Below, one piece after another: positions 47,600 through 60,082 of a stretch of DNA of 64,000 nt (the first letter of the stretch is position 1; the number at the start of each line of letters is the position of its first letter). Source of the DNA: Gnetum montanum (Eukaryota; Streptophyta; Gnetopsida; Gnetales; Gnetaceae); contig MNCI01005895.1 in NCBI GenBank assembly GCA_015680685.1, positions 735,977 to 799,976 of the forward strand. The letters are read 5' to 3'. Position numbers and translations under genes: made by a program. A model generated the notes under the pieces. That model searched no databases and was not told where the DNA came from. It saw only the letters and a program-made list of their open reading frames with translations.

Positions 47600-48795
47600 T
47601 GTGGATCATTAAACTTAGAAGGGGGAGGGGAAATGAATAAATTTCCCAAATTAAAATTTTATAATAAAAAAGCACATACACCAAATTTAATGTGGTTCCC
47701 AAAAGTGGATAGTCCATAGTCAAAGGGTAGATCACTAGCACACCTTTAAACTTTGTTGGTCTCAAAATGAGGTTAAAGGATCCACACCTTGTATAGTCTT
47801 CAAGGCTTACTCTAGAGTGTTGTACTACAACACCAATCACTAAAGCCTACAAGGTCTCATCAAGCTTGAAAATGTAGTTTCAAGGCTTCCACAACCATTA
47901 TAATCTTGCGCTCCATACCAAAGTGTTGTACCACAACATCAACAACTCAATCTTGTAGGATCCCAACAAGATTAAGCAGATCAACCTTGTAGGACAATAA
48001 GAATAAGAATTACAAGGGATAATTACAACTCAAATTGTTGATCCTTGTATAGTTAGGTACATCACACTGTATAATGCCGAAATGATAAGACAATGAAGAG
48101 AAACAAAGAATTCAATGATTATAAATGATTACACAATGAATACAAAAAGGCTTGCACTTTTTCCAATTCACATCAAGACTTCTTATAGTTATCATGTTTC
48201 TAAATCCATCTTGGAACTCATGCAATGACCAACCAATGGTCACTAACAATAATGAAATATGTCTTCTTTGTGCCTAAGACATCTTTCTATATTTGTCTTC
48301 TATTCTGGAAAGATGTATTTGTCTAGGAAAGACACCTTTCTAAAACTTGTCTTCATGATGGAAAGACATCTTTTTCTGATGAAAGAAATCTTCTATTTCA
48401 TAGAGAAATCTTTGCTTGTGCTATCTACTTGTGAAATTTCTTTGGTATGGAAAAGACGTCTCTTTTACAAGGACCAAAAAAGAAGCTACTCATTTTGATG
48501 TTGGGAGCCTCCTGATGCCTCCAAATAAGTTTCCATAGATCTTATAACCTCCTAGACTTATTGAAATTAGCTAGAAACACTTTGAAATATGAAAAAACAT
48601 CTAGGAATAATCCTCAATAAAAATATACATATTTTTCTTTAATTCTTCATATTCACCCATGATCCTTTGAGTCCTTGTGATCCCAAATTTTCTTGTGAGC
48701 CCTTGAGTCCTTTGCTCTTGCTCCTATTAACACGAAAAGCACATGAACATCTTTGTACTTCATTTTACTTACTTTTTTGACATACCAAAAGGTCA
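47600..48795 (-). repeat. Copia-type 5' LTR
   Basis: This is the partner of 43194-44395, length 1196. The plus-strand left end TGTGGATCATT directly abuts the primer-binding site, and homology between the two LTRs stops at GGTCA (48795). To the right, sequence from about 48812 matches the integrase-to-LTR spacer of element 2. Confidence 0.85.
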
Positions 48796-49820
48796 ACAAT
48801 ATTTTTTACCATTGTTGACAAGTTGGGATGAATAACCAATGTTGATGAATTTGATGATCTACAATAAGCAAGCCTGCATGACCCTGATATATACCTCTTT
48901 TTATCAACCTCTATTTAGCATAATGAATGAATTATAGGCTATATAAAATTTTTGATGCACATGAAAAATATCTCTTAATGATGTTTTAATAGAAGCCTAT
49001 GATTATCTATAGTTTTCTAGTTATCTCATGTAGCCTTATGCAATGTATTGTGATGAAATGTTTTCTTGGTTTTATTTTCTTATTCTCTTGGAGCTATGCT
49101 TGCAAGATGAAGACTGGAAGTCATCACAAAGGTGCAACTCATTATGACAACAAGTTATCATGTGACCTTGATGTATTAAATTTGATCATCTTGTTTTGCC
49201 ATGACAAGAGTGCTTGTCTCATATAACTTACTTTCTCCTCTTGAGCACAATTCCATAACCTAATTACAATCTTTCTTATCCTAACAACAATGATGATTTA
49301 TGTTCAGAATTTATGCACTATTTCCATGTGACATCTCCTTTTTCATGCTTCACCATCAAGTTTTCTGGATGTAACACATCTCATTCAATAAGAAAACAAA
49401 ATTAAGTTCAACCTTGGCATTGAAACCAAATGAAGGTTTTTCCCTTAAAAGAAAGAAAGAAAAGAATGAAGAAGAAAGTTTCTAATAAATCCAAAAGGCC
49501 AATGAAGATCAAAAGTTAGATCAAATACTTTAAAAAAACAAAGGGAAAAGCCTAATGACCAAAGAAGCCTGGGAGTGGAGTGTCAGTTCCTTAGGAATGA
49601 TACCAAGTGACCAACACTTCAAAGCACAAAGCACAAAAACTACAATGATCAACAAGCATGTTACTACCATACCATAGCCATGATGTCAACATTTGGAATT
49701 CATTATTTATCTCTATGACCATTCCCTTGTAACTAAATATAGCCTTCATCTGATACTATCTCAATATAATCTTGTCTCATCATCACAAGCAGTCTTCAAC
49801 ATGGTTCGACAAATGCATAA
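48796..49820 (+). other. Element 3 integrase-to-LTR spacer
   Basis: It matches element 2 at 18650-19150 (reverse complement) and element 4 at 54400-55100. The exact block TGTAACACATCTCATTCAA occurs at about 49370-49388 and at 54636-54654. A 75-codon open stretch at 48999-49226 has no counterpart as protein, so I treat it as chance. Confidence 0.6.
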
Positions 49821-51065
49821 TGAAGTATAGACATGTGGTGATGTTTTATATTCTTTGTTGATGTCTCTTGGGTTAATCCTTAAAAAATTGACAAAGAGGA
49901 GCCAATGAAATGCCATGAAGAGAATTCATGTTGCAACTTATTTCCACAACATTTGACATTATAACCTTCACCATTGAGTTTGAGGTAATATTTTATTGTA
50001 AAATGTGAGTTTTGTAGTTTGCAAGCTATAATCTCATATAATTCAGCTTATTGAGGGTACAAAAGGCTTCATAAGTTGTTATTCCCTCATTTCCCAAGCA
50101 AAAAATGTCATGTCATGCATGTACTTAGACTTGGGAAGGCTAAAAATGCCTTGGAAATCACCAAATTTGGGTTTTTCATGGTCTTTATGTTGGTCATAGT
50201 AATTTATACGTTGGAACCACCTATAACTAGCATATAAATTCTTAAACATTGATTTTCATGCTAAGGCCAACGTATTTTCTATAAGACCTAACATATATTT
50301 GTCAAGGCTAGCATACTTACAATAAAGCCAACGTATCATTGAGAGGCTAGCATGTCTTAGGTGAACCTAGCATATTTTTTATTACATTCGTGCATCAAAC
50401 ATACCAAAATGAAGAAATATGTTAGTGTTGGTAGCCTACAATATTAAAAATTTGTAGTGATCTATTAGCAATCATGATAGAAATTTGCAACAACCAATCA
50501 AAACCAGTGGCCTATAGAAACAAAAGATGATCACTTCACAAGGACTTTTGAAAAATTTTCATTTGGCTAAGCATAGAGACTATCATAGCATTGCAGATCA
50601 ACTAAAAGTCCAACAACTAGCAGCCCTTCATCCACCAATGAATTAGATCCAATAGTAGATAACTATCATGGAGCCTTAGGAGTAAAGCTTTGGAGCATTT
50701 AGATCGTGAAGTTGGCTATAAGATACACTTTGTTGATTTCACCATATAGCAAGCATCTCCCATGCAGCTCTTTGTGCATCTTAAGCACATAAACTTATAC
50801 TCATTTGAAGTTTTTCTCATAAACTTTTATTATTTTAATAACATTTTGTAGCTCATTTATGCATTTCAAGTTTATTTTGTATTTTTTATAGCATTAGATC
50901 TATAATTTTTATCAAATTTATTTACATTTTTTTATGAATTCTATGCCCTTGAATGATTGGCAAGATCATCTAGGGTGCTTTGGATCCCTTTTATAGGGCC
51001 CATGAAATTTGAGATTAAATTATTTCACTAGAAATATTTTGTTTTCTATCATTGAATTTTTCACA
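49821..51065 (+). repeat. Element 3 3' LTR
   Basis: The start is placed by the shared block GTGGTGATGTTTTATATTC, then TGATGTCTCTTGGGTTAAT and GACAAAGAGGAGCCAATG. The end is placed by ATCATCTAGGGTGCTTTGG near 50968 and ATTGAATTTTTCACA ending 51065, which parallel the end of the element 2 LTR. Inside, 50220-50400 repeats CTAGCATA and CCAACGTA words, the same class of word as in its internal array. Confidence 0.65.
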
Positions 51066-51167
51066 TGTTACAATGGTGTTCTATTACTATATTATTTTTC
51101 ATTGTTTTAACATTGTTTAGCAAAGTATATCATGAAGATGCCACTTAATATGCTTTTGGTTGAAATG

Positions 51168-51254
51168 CAAGATCATAACATGGACACATGGACATAATGT
51201 AACCTACCTTNCAAGATCATAACATGGACACATGGACATAATGTAACCTACCTT
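51168..51254. repeat. Exact 43-bp duplication around an undetermined base
   Basis: Positions 51168-51210 and 51212-51254 are identical, with the single N at 51211 between them. In sequence this old, an exact duplicate meeting at an N is most likely an unmerged contig overlap, not biology. Confidence 0.85.
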
Positions 51255-51329
51255 TAAACCTAGGTGGATCTTATGATGATGTTAAATGATTCATTAACCT
51301 TGGTTACCTATATCTTAAGCCTGAGAGCT

Positions 51330-52800
51330 TATTTGACCATATAGCCTCAATAGAGAAGTCCCTTGAATTGCTTAATTACATAGTTAAAACCTTTGACCTT
51401 GAGGCTGGTGACATTACTAAGGATTTTCCTATGAAAGTTTCTATCAAAACACATAATGATGAGAAGAAAATACTAAAACTAAGTTCCTCACTTGAACTTC
51501 AATAGGCTTAAGAGATCACCAAGGTCCTTCTAGATGACATTAAAGTCTTTGCTTGGTCATACAAGGACATGCTAGGTCTCAACCCTCATTTAGTTTAAAA
51601 CAACATCATACTAGACCCTAATATCAAGCTTGTTAAACAAAAATTCCATAAAGTTATAACATATTTGACTTTAGTAGTTCATGATGAGATTAAGAAACTT
51701 TGTCAAGCTAACTTCATCTAAGCTATTGATTATGCCGATTGGGTGTCCAACATAGTGGTAATTTCTAAGAAGAATGGGAGAATTTGTATCTGTATTGATT
51801 TCCAAGACTTTAACAAGGTAATTGTTAAATGTGATTTCCCTTTGCCTAGTATTGATAAACTCATTGATACTATGACTAGCCATGACTTACTATCCTTCAT
51901 GGATGGATTCTTAGGATACAACTAATTTAGGATCAACCTAGAGCACCATTTGTACACAACCTTCATGACCTCTTAGGGAACCTTTTGTTATATCATAATT
52001 TCATTTAGTCTACAGAATGCAAGTATGACCTATCAATGATCTATGACCTATATATTTAGTGACTACATTCTAGGGTTACTTAATGATTATGTTGATAACA
52101 TAGCACTAATGTCCAAGATACCCAATGATCATGCATGTGACCTTAAATTAGTACTCCAATGGTGTCTTAGATATGAACTTAGACTCAATCTTAAGAAGTT
52201 TGTATTTCGCATTAGAATCAGTAAAATTCTTGGTTTTGTAGTATTTGAGGTAGGGATACATGTTGATCTTGACAAGGTTAAAGCCACCAATTTGACAGTA
52301 CTAACTAATCTTAAGGAATTATGAGGAATACAAGGTAGATTGAATTTTATTTGTAGGTTTATCTCTAGACTTAAAAATAAGCTACAATCCATGAAACACT
52401 TGATTAAGAAGTAAGTTCTCTATGAGAGGACTAACTAGTGCTAAGAAGCCTTTGATAACCTTAAGAAAGAGTTGGCTCAACTATCCACAGTGTACCCACC
52501 TCAGAAAGATAAATCATTTTACATCTACCTTGCAATCTCCAACATGTCCATTACCTCTATACTCTATTAGAAATGAGATGATGAAGTAGATATTACTATT
52601 TACTATTTGATTCATGCATTGATAGATTATGAGACTTGATACAATGAGGTCAAGAAGTATTGCCTAGCCCTAGTATTCTTCTTGGAGAAGTGGAGACATT
52701 ACCTCTTTAGAAGCCAAGTCAACATCATCTGTATAGATAATGCATTAAGAGACATAATAATCAATATTAGTGAAAGTAGCTGAATAGCTTGGTGAAAGCC
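51330..52800 (+). pseudogene. pol: Element 4 reverse transcriptase and first RNase H remnant
   Basis: The RT leader reads KVFAWSYKDMLGLNPHLV near 51545. RT motifs follow: SKKNGRICICIDFQDFNK at about 51770, FMDGFLGYN at 51898, and YVDNIALMS at about 52090. The last has Asn in place of the second catalytic Asp. The RNase H H1 region (FYIYLAISNMSITSIL, LEKWRHYLFRSQVNII) runs to about 52740. Stops include TGA and TAA as well as TAG. Two open stretches (51743-51925 and 52043-52324) carry most of the RT palm. It could not make cDNA. Confidence 0.85.
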
Positions 52801-52899
52801 CATAGTAGCTAAGTTTGACCTTCATTACATCTCCTAGGCCTCAACAAAAGGTCAAGCTATAGCCACTCAACTCACAACTTTTCCAATTAAGGATAATGT

Positions 52900-54340
52900 A
52901 GCCATTGATCTTGATTACCTTGATGAGCATATCAGCATTGCTAATGAGGTACCAAAAGGTTACAAGGCCATCATGTGCTTTGATGGAGCTTCAACTACCC
53001 ATAGGTCTAGTGCTACTGCCATCATAATATTACCCTCTAGGGAAATCTAGCCTTTCACTTATTCTTTTTAATTTCCAAGTATCAATAATGTAGTATAATA
53101 TGAGGAGTTAATCATAGGAATGATGGTAGCTCATAACCAAGAAATCACATGTTTAATGAGAAAAGATAATTTTCCACTGATTGTTAACCAAAGCCAAACA
53201 TTTACAATCTGACTATGTCCTATCCAAAAAACTCATGCTATAGTTTACATATGTTGCCATCCAACACATATCCCAAGTAGAGAACACCATAGTTAATTGC
53301 ATTGTAACCTTAGTTCTAAATGTACCACTAGAATTTTTTAGCAAATTATTTTACTTGATGGAGAACTATGCTTCTCCCATCACATATATAATTGAAGGCA
53401 ACTCTATAGACACGATTGATATGGTTTGTCAATAAGAGTGGTATGATGATATCAAGTTTTACCTAACACATGGTGAATCTCCAAAGAACCTAATTACCTC
53501 TAAAAAACCCTTTAGGTAAAAGATCAAAACAATATGTCATTATGGCTAATAGCACATTATGTTAATTGTCTTATGATAGCATATTGTTAGTGTGCATGGG
53601 CAAGACCAAATATTTCACAATCCTTGAGTAGGTTCACAAGGGTGTATATGGAGGACATATGGGACCTAGAGCCATGGCTACAAAGATTATATGATTAGGA
53701 TACTATTGGTTGTATATTGAAAGTGACTACCTATAGAAGGTTAAAACATGTGATACCTATCAATGGCCTGAAAAGTTTATACACATGCCACAAACTAAGT
53801 TATACACTACTTAAATCACATGGTTGTTTCAACAATGGGGAATCAACATTATTGGACCTATAATGGCTAAGTCTTTTGTAGGACATAGCTTCATCATCAT
53901 TGCAACCAAATATTTTACAATGTGGGTTGAAGCTATTTCTTTAAGAAAAATAACATCTCAATGAGTTTGTAAATTTGTATTAGATAACATAGTAGTCCAT
54001 TTTGGCATATCCTTCACTATAGTAATGGAAAATAAAACATGGTTTAGTAGTTAGGAAATGCAAACCCTTTGCCAACAGTTAAATATTAAACATTTTTTTC
54101 ATCACCATATTATCCACAAGCCAATGGGCAAGCTAAAGCTAGTAACAAAGTTATCCTAAACCTACTTAAAAAGATGCTAAATAATAACAGACATAAATCG
54201 CAAGAATGAATAGTGCATGTACTTTAGGCCTGTAGGACAATCATTATAACCATAGTAGATGCAACCCCATATATCATTGTTTATGGATTTGAACTATTTT
54301 CCCCCTTGAATTGCAAGTTTCATTACTAAGAGTGGCTCTA
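52900..54340 (+). pseudogene. pol: Element 4 second RNase H and integrase remnant
   Basis: The second RNase H reads YKAIMCFDGASTTHRSSATA near 52960 and LIIGMMVAHNQEI after a NNVV-type strand. Integrase begins with HKGVYGGHMGPRAMATKI (about 53640) and CDTYQ, where the second Cys is replaced by Tyr. The core reads WGINIIGPI, with Asn for the first catalytic Asp, and IVMENKTWFSS, with the second Asp site lost. The sequence fades near 54340 without the C-terminal module seen in elements 1 and 2, so its end is deleted. Confidence 0.75.
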
Positions 54341-55094
54341 TCTAACTTCATCAATGAGGTGTCATTATGTGTAGAGTCACCATTGGAACTCTCTCTATGA
54401 TCATGTGTAGAGGTAAGTTACCACATGATCATAATACATGAGATTTGGTTATCTTGTTTAACTATGCTAAAAGTGCTTACCTCACATCACTTCTATTGTC
54501 CCTCTTGAGCCATAATCTCATAACCAAATTACAACTCTACTTATCTTGATAACAATGAAGACCTATGTTTTGATATCCATGCACCATGGCCATGTGAGAT
54601 TTCATTTGACATGCTTTGCCATTTAGTTTGTTGAATGTAACACATCTCATTCAACAAGAAAACAAAAAAAATTTTAGCCTTGGCAATGAAACCCAATGAA
54701 GGTTTCACCCCTTTAGGAAAGAAAAAATGGGAAGAGAAAATTACCATGAAAGCCAAGAGACTAATGTAGCCTAAAGCCAATCAAAATTAATGGCTCTAAA
54801 ATAGAAGATCCTAGTGGCAAAATAAGTTGAACAATAAAGTGTTGATTCCTCTAAAACATTATTAAGTAACCAACAGTTTAACTAGGAAGCATCAAGCCCT
54901 TTTTAGTTAGTACACATGTCAATGCCATACCATAATCATGATGTCAACATTTGGAGTTCCTTATTAACCCATGCAAAAATTTTCCAATAATCAATATAGC
55001 CTTTATCTTATCCTAAACTCATAGAATTCGATCATGATCTTATTTCACCATTGTGAGTACTCCTTGACATGGTTTGATAGCTATAGAATTAACT
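54341..55094 (+). other. Element 4 integrase-to-LTR spacer
   Basis: It aligns with 49100-49820 of element 3, for example at CTCTTGAGC...CATAACC...AATTACAA and ATGATGTCAACATTTGGA. No protein-coding sequence is visible. The open stretch on the minus strand (54541-54780) has no matching protein in element 3. Confidence 0.55.
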
Positions 55095-55109
55095 GTGGAG
55101 AGGAAGCAT
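55095..55109 (+). other. Polypurine tract of element 4
   Basis: GTGGAGAGGAAGCAT immediately precedes TGGTCATGAAC, the start of the LTR. It matches GTGGAGAGAGGGGA in element 2. Confidence 0.75.
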
Positions 55110-56700
55110 TGGTCATGAACTTATGGTAGTGTTTTCATTCTTTCTTGATGTCCCTTAGATCAATTCTACAAACATCAATAAAGAGAAGCTAATGAAACAC
55201 CATAAAGAAACTTTGTATTATGCATAAGAAGCTCAGTAGCAAAGAATTTGCATTATAATTTGATGGAAATTAAAAGGCAAGAATAATGACCTATTTTTCC
55301 ATTAAAAATTCTATCCTATGGCCTTGTTCTTATGAAGTTTTGGATAATTCCTCATGTGTAAAATTATGTTTATAACCCACAAGTTGTAAATTTCATTTAA
55401 GCCAACTTATGAAGGCTTAAAATGCTAATACATTGCCAAAAGTAGTAGCAAAAAGCCAAACACGTTGGTGGCATATATGTCAGATCTTGGGCCATGAAAA
55501 TAATCCAAATGTACATTAAATTTGTAAAGAAAAGCTTCATACATTGGTAATTCATAGGATGTATTTTTGAATGGTGGAAAGTGCCAAATACATTGGTATT
55601 TTAGCTCGAGAAAAGTAAAAAATGTTGGTGTATCATACATTATAGATTTTGGCCATCAAATGGTATTAGAAACATTGCAAAGAATGTCAAAAATCAAGAA
55701 AACTCAAATTAGAAAAAAGTTGAGAAAATTTCATGAGAAGCATAATGAAGAAATATGTTAAAGGAAAAGTGCCCTTTATATAGGTGTGCTGAATTTAAGT
55801 TTATAAGCATGGAATTAATAAAATCTTAGCAAGATCTTTCCAGCCTATGTTATGAAGAAGTTGTGGTTTTCCCATATCTAATGGAGGAGATATAATTTGG
55901 GAAATAATATGAAAAATTGTAGAAAAGATTATTTGAAACTATATATCCATTAGTTCCTGCATTTTTATCAGTTTATTAGTTAAGTGTAGTGGTAAATTGG
56001 GTGTTCCATGAGAATAATGAGATTAAGTACATTCCTTTCACTATGAACATGAGCAAAATCTATAAAAGAGAATTGATGAATAACTTCATCATGTGGAAAT
56101 CAATTGATATGTTGTATATTTTAATCTATAGTGGTTCATAAACTATGGAAAAAAATTAAGTTGCAAAGCCAAGAATCTTAAATCAAACAAAAGGAAAATA
56201 CCTAGTCCAAGTGCTCAATAGCATTTTATTAAATATTGGAAGAGTAAGACCATAATTTTGACGCAAAATTAGCAAGATTCTTATTAAACAGTGTTAAAAA
56301 TAGTCAACAAAATCATTCAAAAATTCACTGATATTTCAAACAAGAACCCTTACCATAGAAAATTTATGGTAATAGAAAGTACCATGTCAAACAAATGAGA
56401 ATTCCATAGTTATGGAAGAACACAAGACCAACAACTATGCAAAGGAGAATATCTATACAAATCAGTGTTCCAAAGACACAATCATGCCAAACCTATAGGC
56501 ATAAATAATTTATCATTTTAAACAAAAAAGATCTAAGGAAGTAGCTACTGAATACTAAAAACTATATGTCCAAGAACCCTAAATGGAGGGTATCTATCAT
56601 GGCATTTTTCATAGTAGTGTCAAATATTTGGGCTGCAACTTCTCTCCTACTACCCATGTGCAAGTTCCACTCTACAGGGAATCATGCAACCATAGGGCAT
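55110..56700 (+). repeat. Element 4 3' LTR
   Basis: It starts TGGTCATGAAC and carries the shared block TTGATGTCCCTTAGATCAAT and AATGAAACACC. It aligns with the element 3 LTR as far as AATGAAGAAATATGTTA (about 55744). The right end is estimated from CATAGGGCATTGATGCCATG near 56690 and could be off by 100 bases or more. From there to about 57050 I see nothing recognisable. Confidence 0.5.
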
Positions 56701-57049
56701 TGATGCCATGCATCCAAAATAGGGAATTGATGTCACGAAATTAGAACAGGGCTTAAATCTGCAATTTTTTCTCTATGATGAAGGCAATAGTTATTGAGTA
56801 GCAATAGGCAATAGTCAGTGTAGAAACCTAAGTCAATGCTAGCAAAAGTGTCATCTGAGCTATAGCAACAGGATTTGGATGTGAGCAATGAAAGATACAT
56901 AAAGAATGTACACAATGAAGGTGGCACAACACTAAGCATGGTGGCCATGGAAAAAAGAATCAATGTGATTTGCATCAAAAATAAACCACATATATTAAGG
57001 TTGTATGATATTAATAATGATTCAATTAAAAAACAAAAAAATGAATTAT

Positions 57050-58522
57050 TATGAACAAGAAATTAAGGTTTACTTAGATTACAACCAGTATTTTTTTTTT
57101 TAGAAAAGGAGGTTTACAATTCCAAAATGGAAGAATTTATAATAATTTAATTAATGAAACTTTACTTTTTAGAATTTAAAATTTCAAATGGAAGTTATAA
57201 TCTCTCATGAAGACTATAAATGGATCTCTTCAATATTCGTAAGATTGTAATTTATAAGGAGACACTTGCCAATTATAGGATATTTTTCTCTTAAAAGTTA
57301 TATCTTCTTATGAAATTTAGAAATAAATTTCCTAAATATTTGTAATACCCTTAACCTCTCATGATTATTGTAAGTGCCCTATGGTCACTATAAAAGTACA
57401 TTCAAAGGTATAAGTAAAGAGGAGGGGAAAATTTTGGAAGATTGAAAGAAGATACTTTGAAGAATTCTTGTAAAACATGGCTTGCTAAAGGCATCAATTC
57501 AACTTCCTTGTTTTAATCCTGTGAGTTCATTTCTTCCATTTTTTAAAGTTATATAGTTAATAATTTAGATAGTATCATGCTTGGGATTTAATTTTGGAAT
57601 TTTTCCTAGGTTTATTTTATAGTTCTATTTTTATGCAATATTAGACTTCTATTAAGCTTTCTCATAGAAGATCTTATGTTGTTGAAAAGCCTCAAGAAAA
57701 ATTTAATAGTAATGTCTTAACAAAATTTCCTATTTTGAGCATAGGAAATCTAGGAAAATCTTTGGTATTTTGAGATGAATAAAATAGCTTTATTGTTTTA
57801 AAGTGTATTACCTTGGTATTTCAATCATGAATTTGTTATATTTTTCAAAGGCTCTATTGATGCAATCTTTGACAACTATTAACTAGCCAAAATAGAGACA
57901 CATACTTTGTCATTTACACAACAATTTTTGGTAGTATAATAAGATTGTCTTTATGATATTGTTTCTTGATCATTGAGGATTTGAAAAATTCGTAGTTAGG
58001 TTGAGTTGGAAGAGCTTTATTATGAAGTGTTTTCTTGTGTCAAATTATCTTGCTTAAATGTTTAAGATTTCATGTAGTTTTTATCTTTATTTTTCTAAGT
58101 CCATTAAATCTTGCTTTATTTTTAGTTTTCTTACAGAACTTTCTCTTTGGTAAAAATTATGAGTATATTAGTAGAATTGTGCTTAAATGTTTTTGTAAAA
58201 TTTTATTTGTTATAAGTAGTATACTATATGAACCATATAGACTAAGTGATTGAACAAAATAGGAATCTCCAACAACTTTTAGTATTTAACAAAGATAGCT
58301 AAATATCTTTTGTGATAGCTAATTATAGTTTCATACATAACCCAACCATTTCAATATTCATAATAGAAAACACATAGTCATGTTTAGTTTGTTACATAAC
58401 CACTATGTCTATTTGGAGGTATTTGAGCCTTGGTGTTACTTGAGACTAGCAAGCACCTAAACCCTATTTGATGAATACCTTTGATCATGTGAACCCTCGT
58501 TCATGAGACTCGAAGGGTCCAT
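57050..58522 (+). repeat. Family-5 copy A, 5' LTR
   Basis: The segment TATTTGGAGGTATTTGAGCC near 58410 through GCACCTAAACCC matches the reverse complement of 60930-61000 in copy B (TATTTGGAGGTACGTGGGCC, GCACCTAAATCC). A TATA box, CTATAAAAG, is at 57388-57396. The left edge is uncertain by a few hundred bases. Confidence 0.5.
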
Positions 58523-59021
58523 TATTGGTTATCCAATCCCAAATGATTGCCAAAAGTTCTTTTGGTGCTAGGAGGGATGAAAATTTATCTCTAAGTTCAT
58601 AAGCCTAATACTCCTACCACACCAACAATTCTTTGTTGCTAGTAGGGCTTAGAAATTAGATACTATTTTTAGTTCATGATTAAACAGACTAATAGTTTGG
58701 AAAATTTCAAAGGATCCAAAGAAATTCTTGATTATAAGATTAATTATTCATTAGAAGAAGAATAGAATAAGGTTCTTGAGTTTGGAACAAGTAGTAGAGT
58801 AAAAACTAGAGGGATAAGAAGATCACCCCTTCTGCTTGGTTTATTACTCTATAAGAGAAAGTTAAAGAAGTATAAGTATTCAATGATAAAAAGGAATTAT
58901 AATAGGATGGAAAATCCTTGGCAAAGAATTACACCATTAGGGTTCTAGAATTACAACAATATTCCTAGGATAGTTTACAAATATTTTCCTAATCTTTTTT
59001 TCTTGAAAAATCTTACTTGGT
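58523..59021 (+). other. Family-5 copy A leader
   Basis: This non-coding stretch lies between the LTR and gag. It includes TTTTGGTGCTAGGAGGGATG near 58560, a phrase often seen early in the leader of plant Ty3/gypsy elements. I could not assign a primer-binding site. Confidence 0.35.
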
Positions 59022-59760
59022 TGAAGAGTATATTCATTTATTTGAGTTAGCTTTGGCTCATGGAAATGTTTAATATCAAGATCAAGCTTATAGATTGTTT
59101 GTGAAAAATTTAAAGGATATGGCTCAGATTTGGTATTCAAACTTGCCAAGCAACAATATCACAAGTTGAATTAACATGAAAAGTCTTTTCATAGCCTAAG
59201 TTGGCAATAAATTGGATCAACAACAAGTATACTATGAGCTAATACAAGCTAAGAAAGGAGTTAAAGAGTTAATTAGAGATTTCAACATTAAGTTCCAAAG
59301 AATGTGTGGACTTTTACAAAGATAATATAGAACATCAGATGAAGTGCTTAGTGATACTTATATTAAGGCTATGAATCATAATATTTTGATATGGTTAAGG
59401 AGAACTCCAAACATGATAACATTGAATGAATACTTTAGTAAAGCTATACATTTAGAGAGATAATTGAACTTGAATCATGAAGAGATTATCACAACTCAAG
59501 AAAGAGAAGAGAAAATGATGATTTCTATGCAAGATTTTGCTCAACTTAAAACATTACCGGAGCCACCTCATGTTACGATGGAATAAGATTTTAAAGGCAA
59601 AGAATCTAAAAAGGGACAATTAATAAGAAACTTGTCCAAAAAAATAATGAAAATAGATAAAGCTTTGGCAAAAGTTAAAATCATGGAAGAAAAGAAAAAT
59701 AGGAAACATGAACATTAAGATACTAAATTAGTAGAAGATGAGATGAAAGTGATCTTGTTA
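59022..59760 (+). pseudogene. gag: Family-5 copy A gag remnant
   Basis: A plant Ty3/gypsy capsid domain reads EEYIHLFELALAHGN, YRLFVKNLKDMAQIWYSNLP and KKGVKELIRDFNIKFQRM in one frame from 59022. Only a few stops occur (TAA near 59070, TGA near 59163, TAA near 59196 and 59325, TAA near 59460). A Lys-rich tail follows. The lower stop density than in elements 1-4 suggests a younger insertion. A frame change separates it from protease. Confidence 0.75.
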
Positions 59761-60082
59761 TGTTTAACTTCCTTAATATTAAATTTGATAATGAGCTATT
59801 TAATGTTAATTATGCAATCAAGTATTCTAATAATGGATCTAGTGATACTTCTTCTTTATTAAGTTTTGAAGAGGATATATCATCAAATGAAAAGTGTAAT
59901 AACAATGAATAAAATGGATAAAATCTAAGATCAAAAGAAAGGTTAACAATTCTAGATCTCCAAATGTCATTTCTAATCCATCCACTAAAAGAAAGATTTT
60001 TGAATCAAGTAGAAGAGAGAAAAATAAAAATAAATAAGATCAAGTAGAGAAAAATATTCAAAATCTATCTTTCAAAAAATGG

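Larger units (their letters stand above)
43194..48795 (-). mobile_element. Pol-less Ty1/copia-type element
   Basis: Direct repeats of about 1.2 kb (47600-48795 and 43194-44395) bound a 3.2 kb internal region. In minus orientation it holds a classical copia-type primer-binding site, a decayed gag with a CCHC knuckle, and polypurine tracts. I find no protease, integrase or RT. It is therefore a gag-only derivative that would have needed enzymes from elsewhere. The two flanks do not show a target-site duplication. Confidence 0.8.
16367..51065 (+). mobile_element. Element 3: Tat-like Ty3/gypsy host, split by three insertions, 5' end outside window
   Basis: I assemble element 3 from pieces between other insertions. 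They are antisense-gene exons at 16378-16740 and 37505-39760, an array at 40130-41750, an RT leader at about 42740-43193, the integrase-to-LTR spacer at 48796-49820 and a 3' LTR at 49821-51065. Element 2 (16749-37297) and the copia-type element (43194-48795) lie within it, and element 1 abuts its left visible part. Its gag and protease would be left of the window. RT, RNase H and integrase are missing. The assignment of all pieces to one element rests on order and orientation, so it is an inference. Confidence 0.6.
51066..56700 (+). mobile_element. Element 4: Tat-like Ty3/gypsy, 5' part displaced by element 3
   Basis: It runs from the RT leader through RT, RNase H, a second RNase H and integrase to a spacer, a polypurine tract and a 3' LTR. 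Its left side begins exactly where the 3' LTR of element 3 ends, upstream of RT, so element 3 appears to have inserted here. Its gag, protease and any antisense gene would lie left of the window. The right end is approximate. Confidence 0.65.

Noticed and set aside
49100-55900. 49.1-50.4 kb and 54.4-55.9 kb taken as the two LTRs of one short element
   Set aside because: The first 700 bases of each repeat lie before the polypurine tract and belong to the integrase-to-LTR spacer. Both repeats are therefore 3' ends of two different elements.
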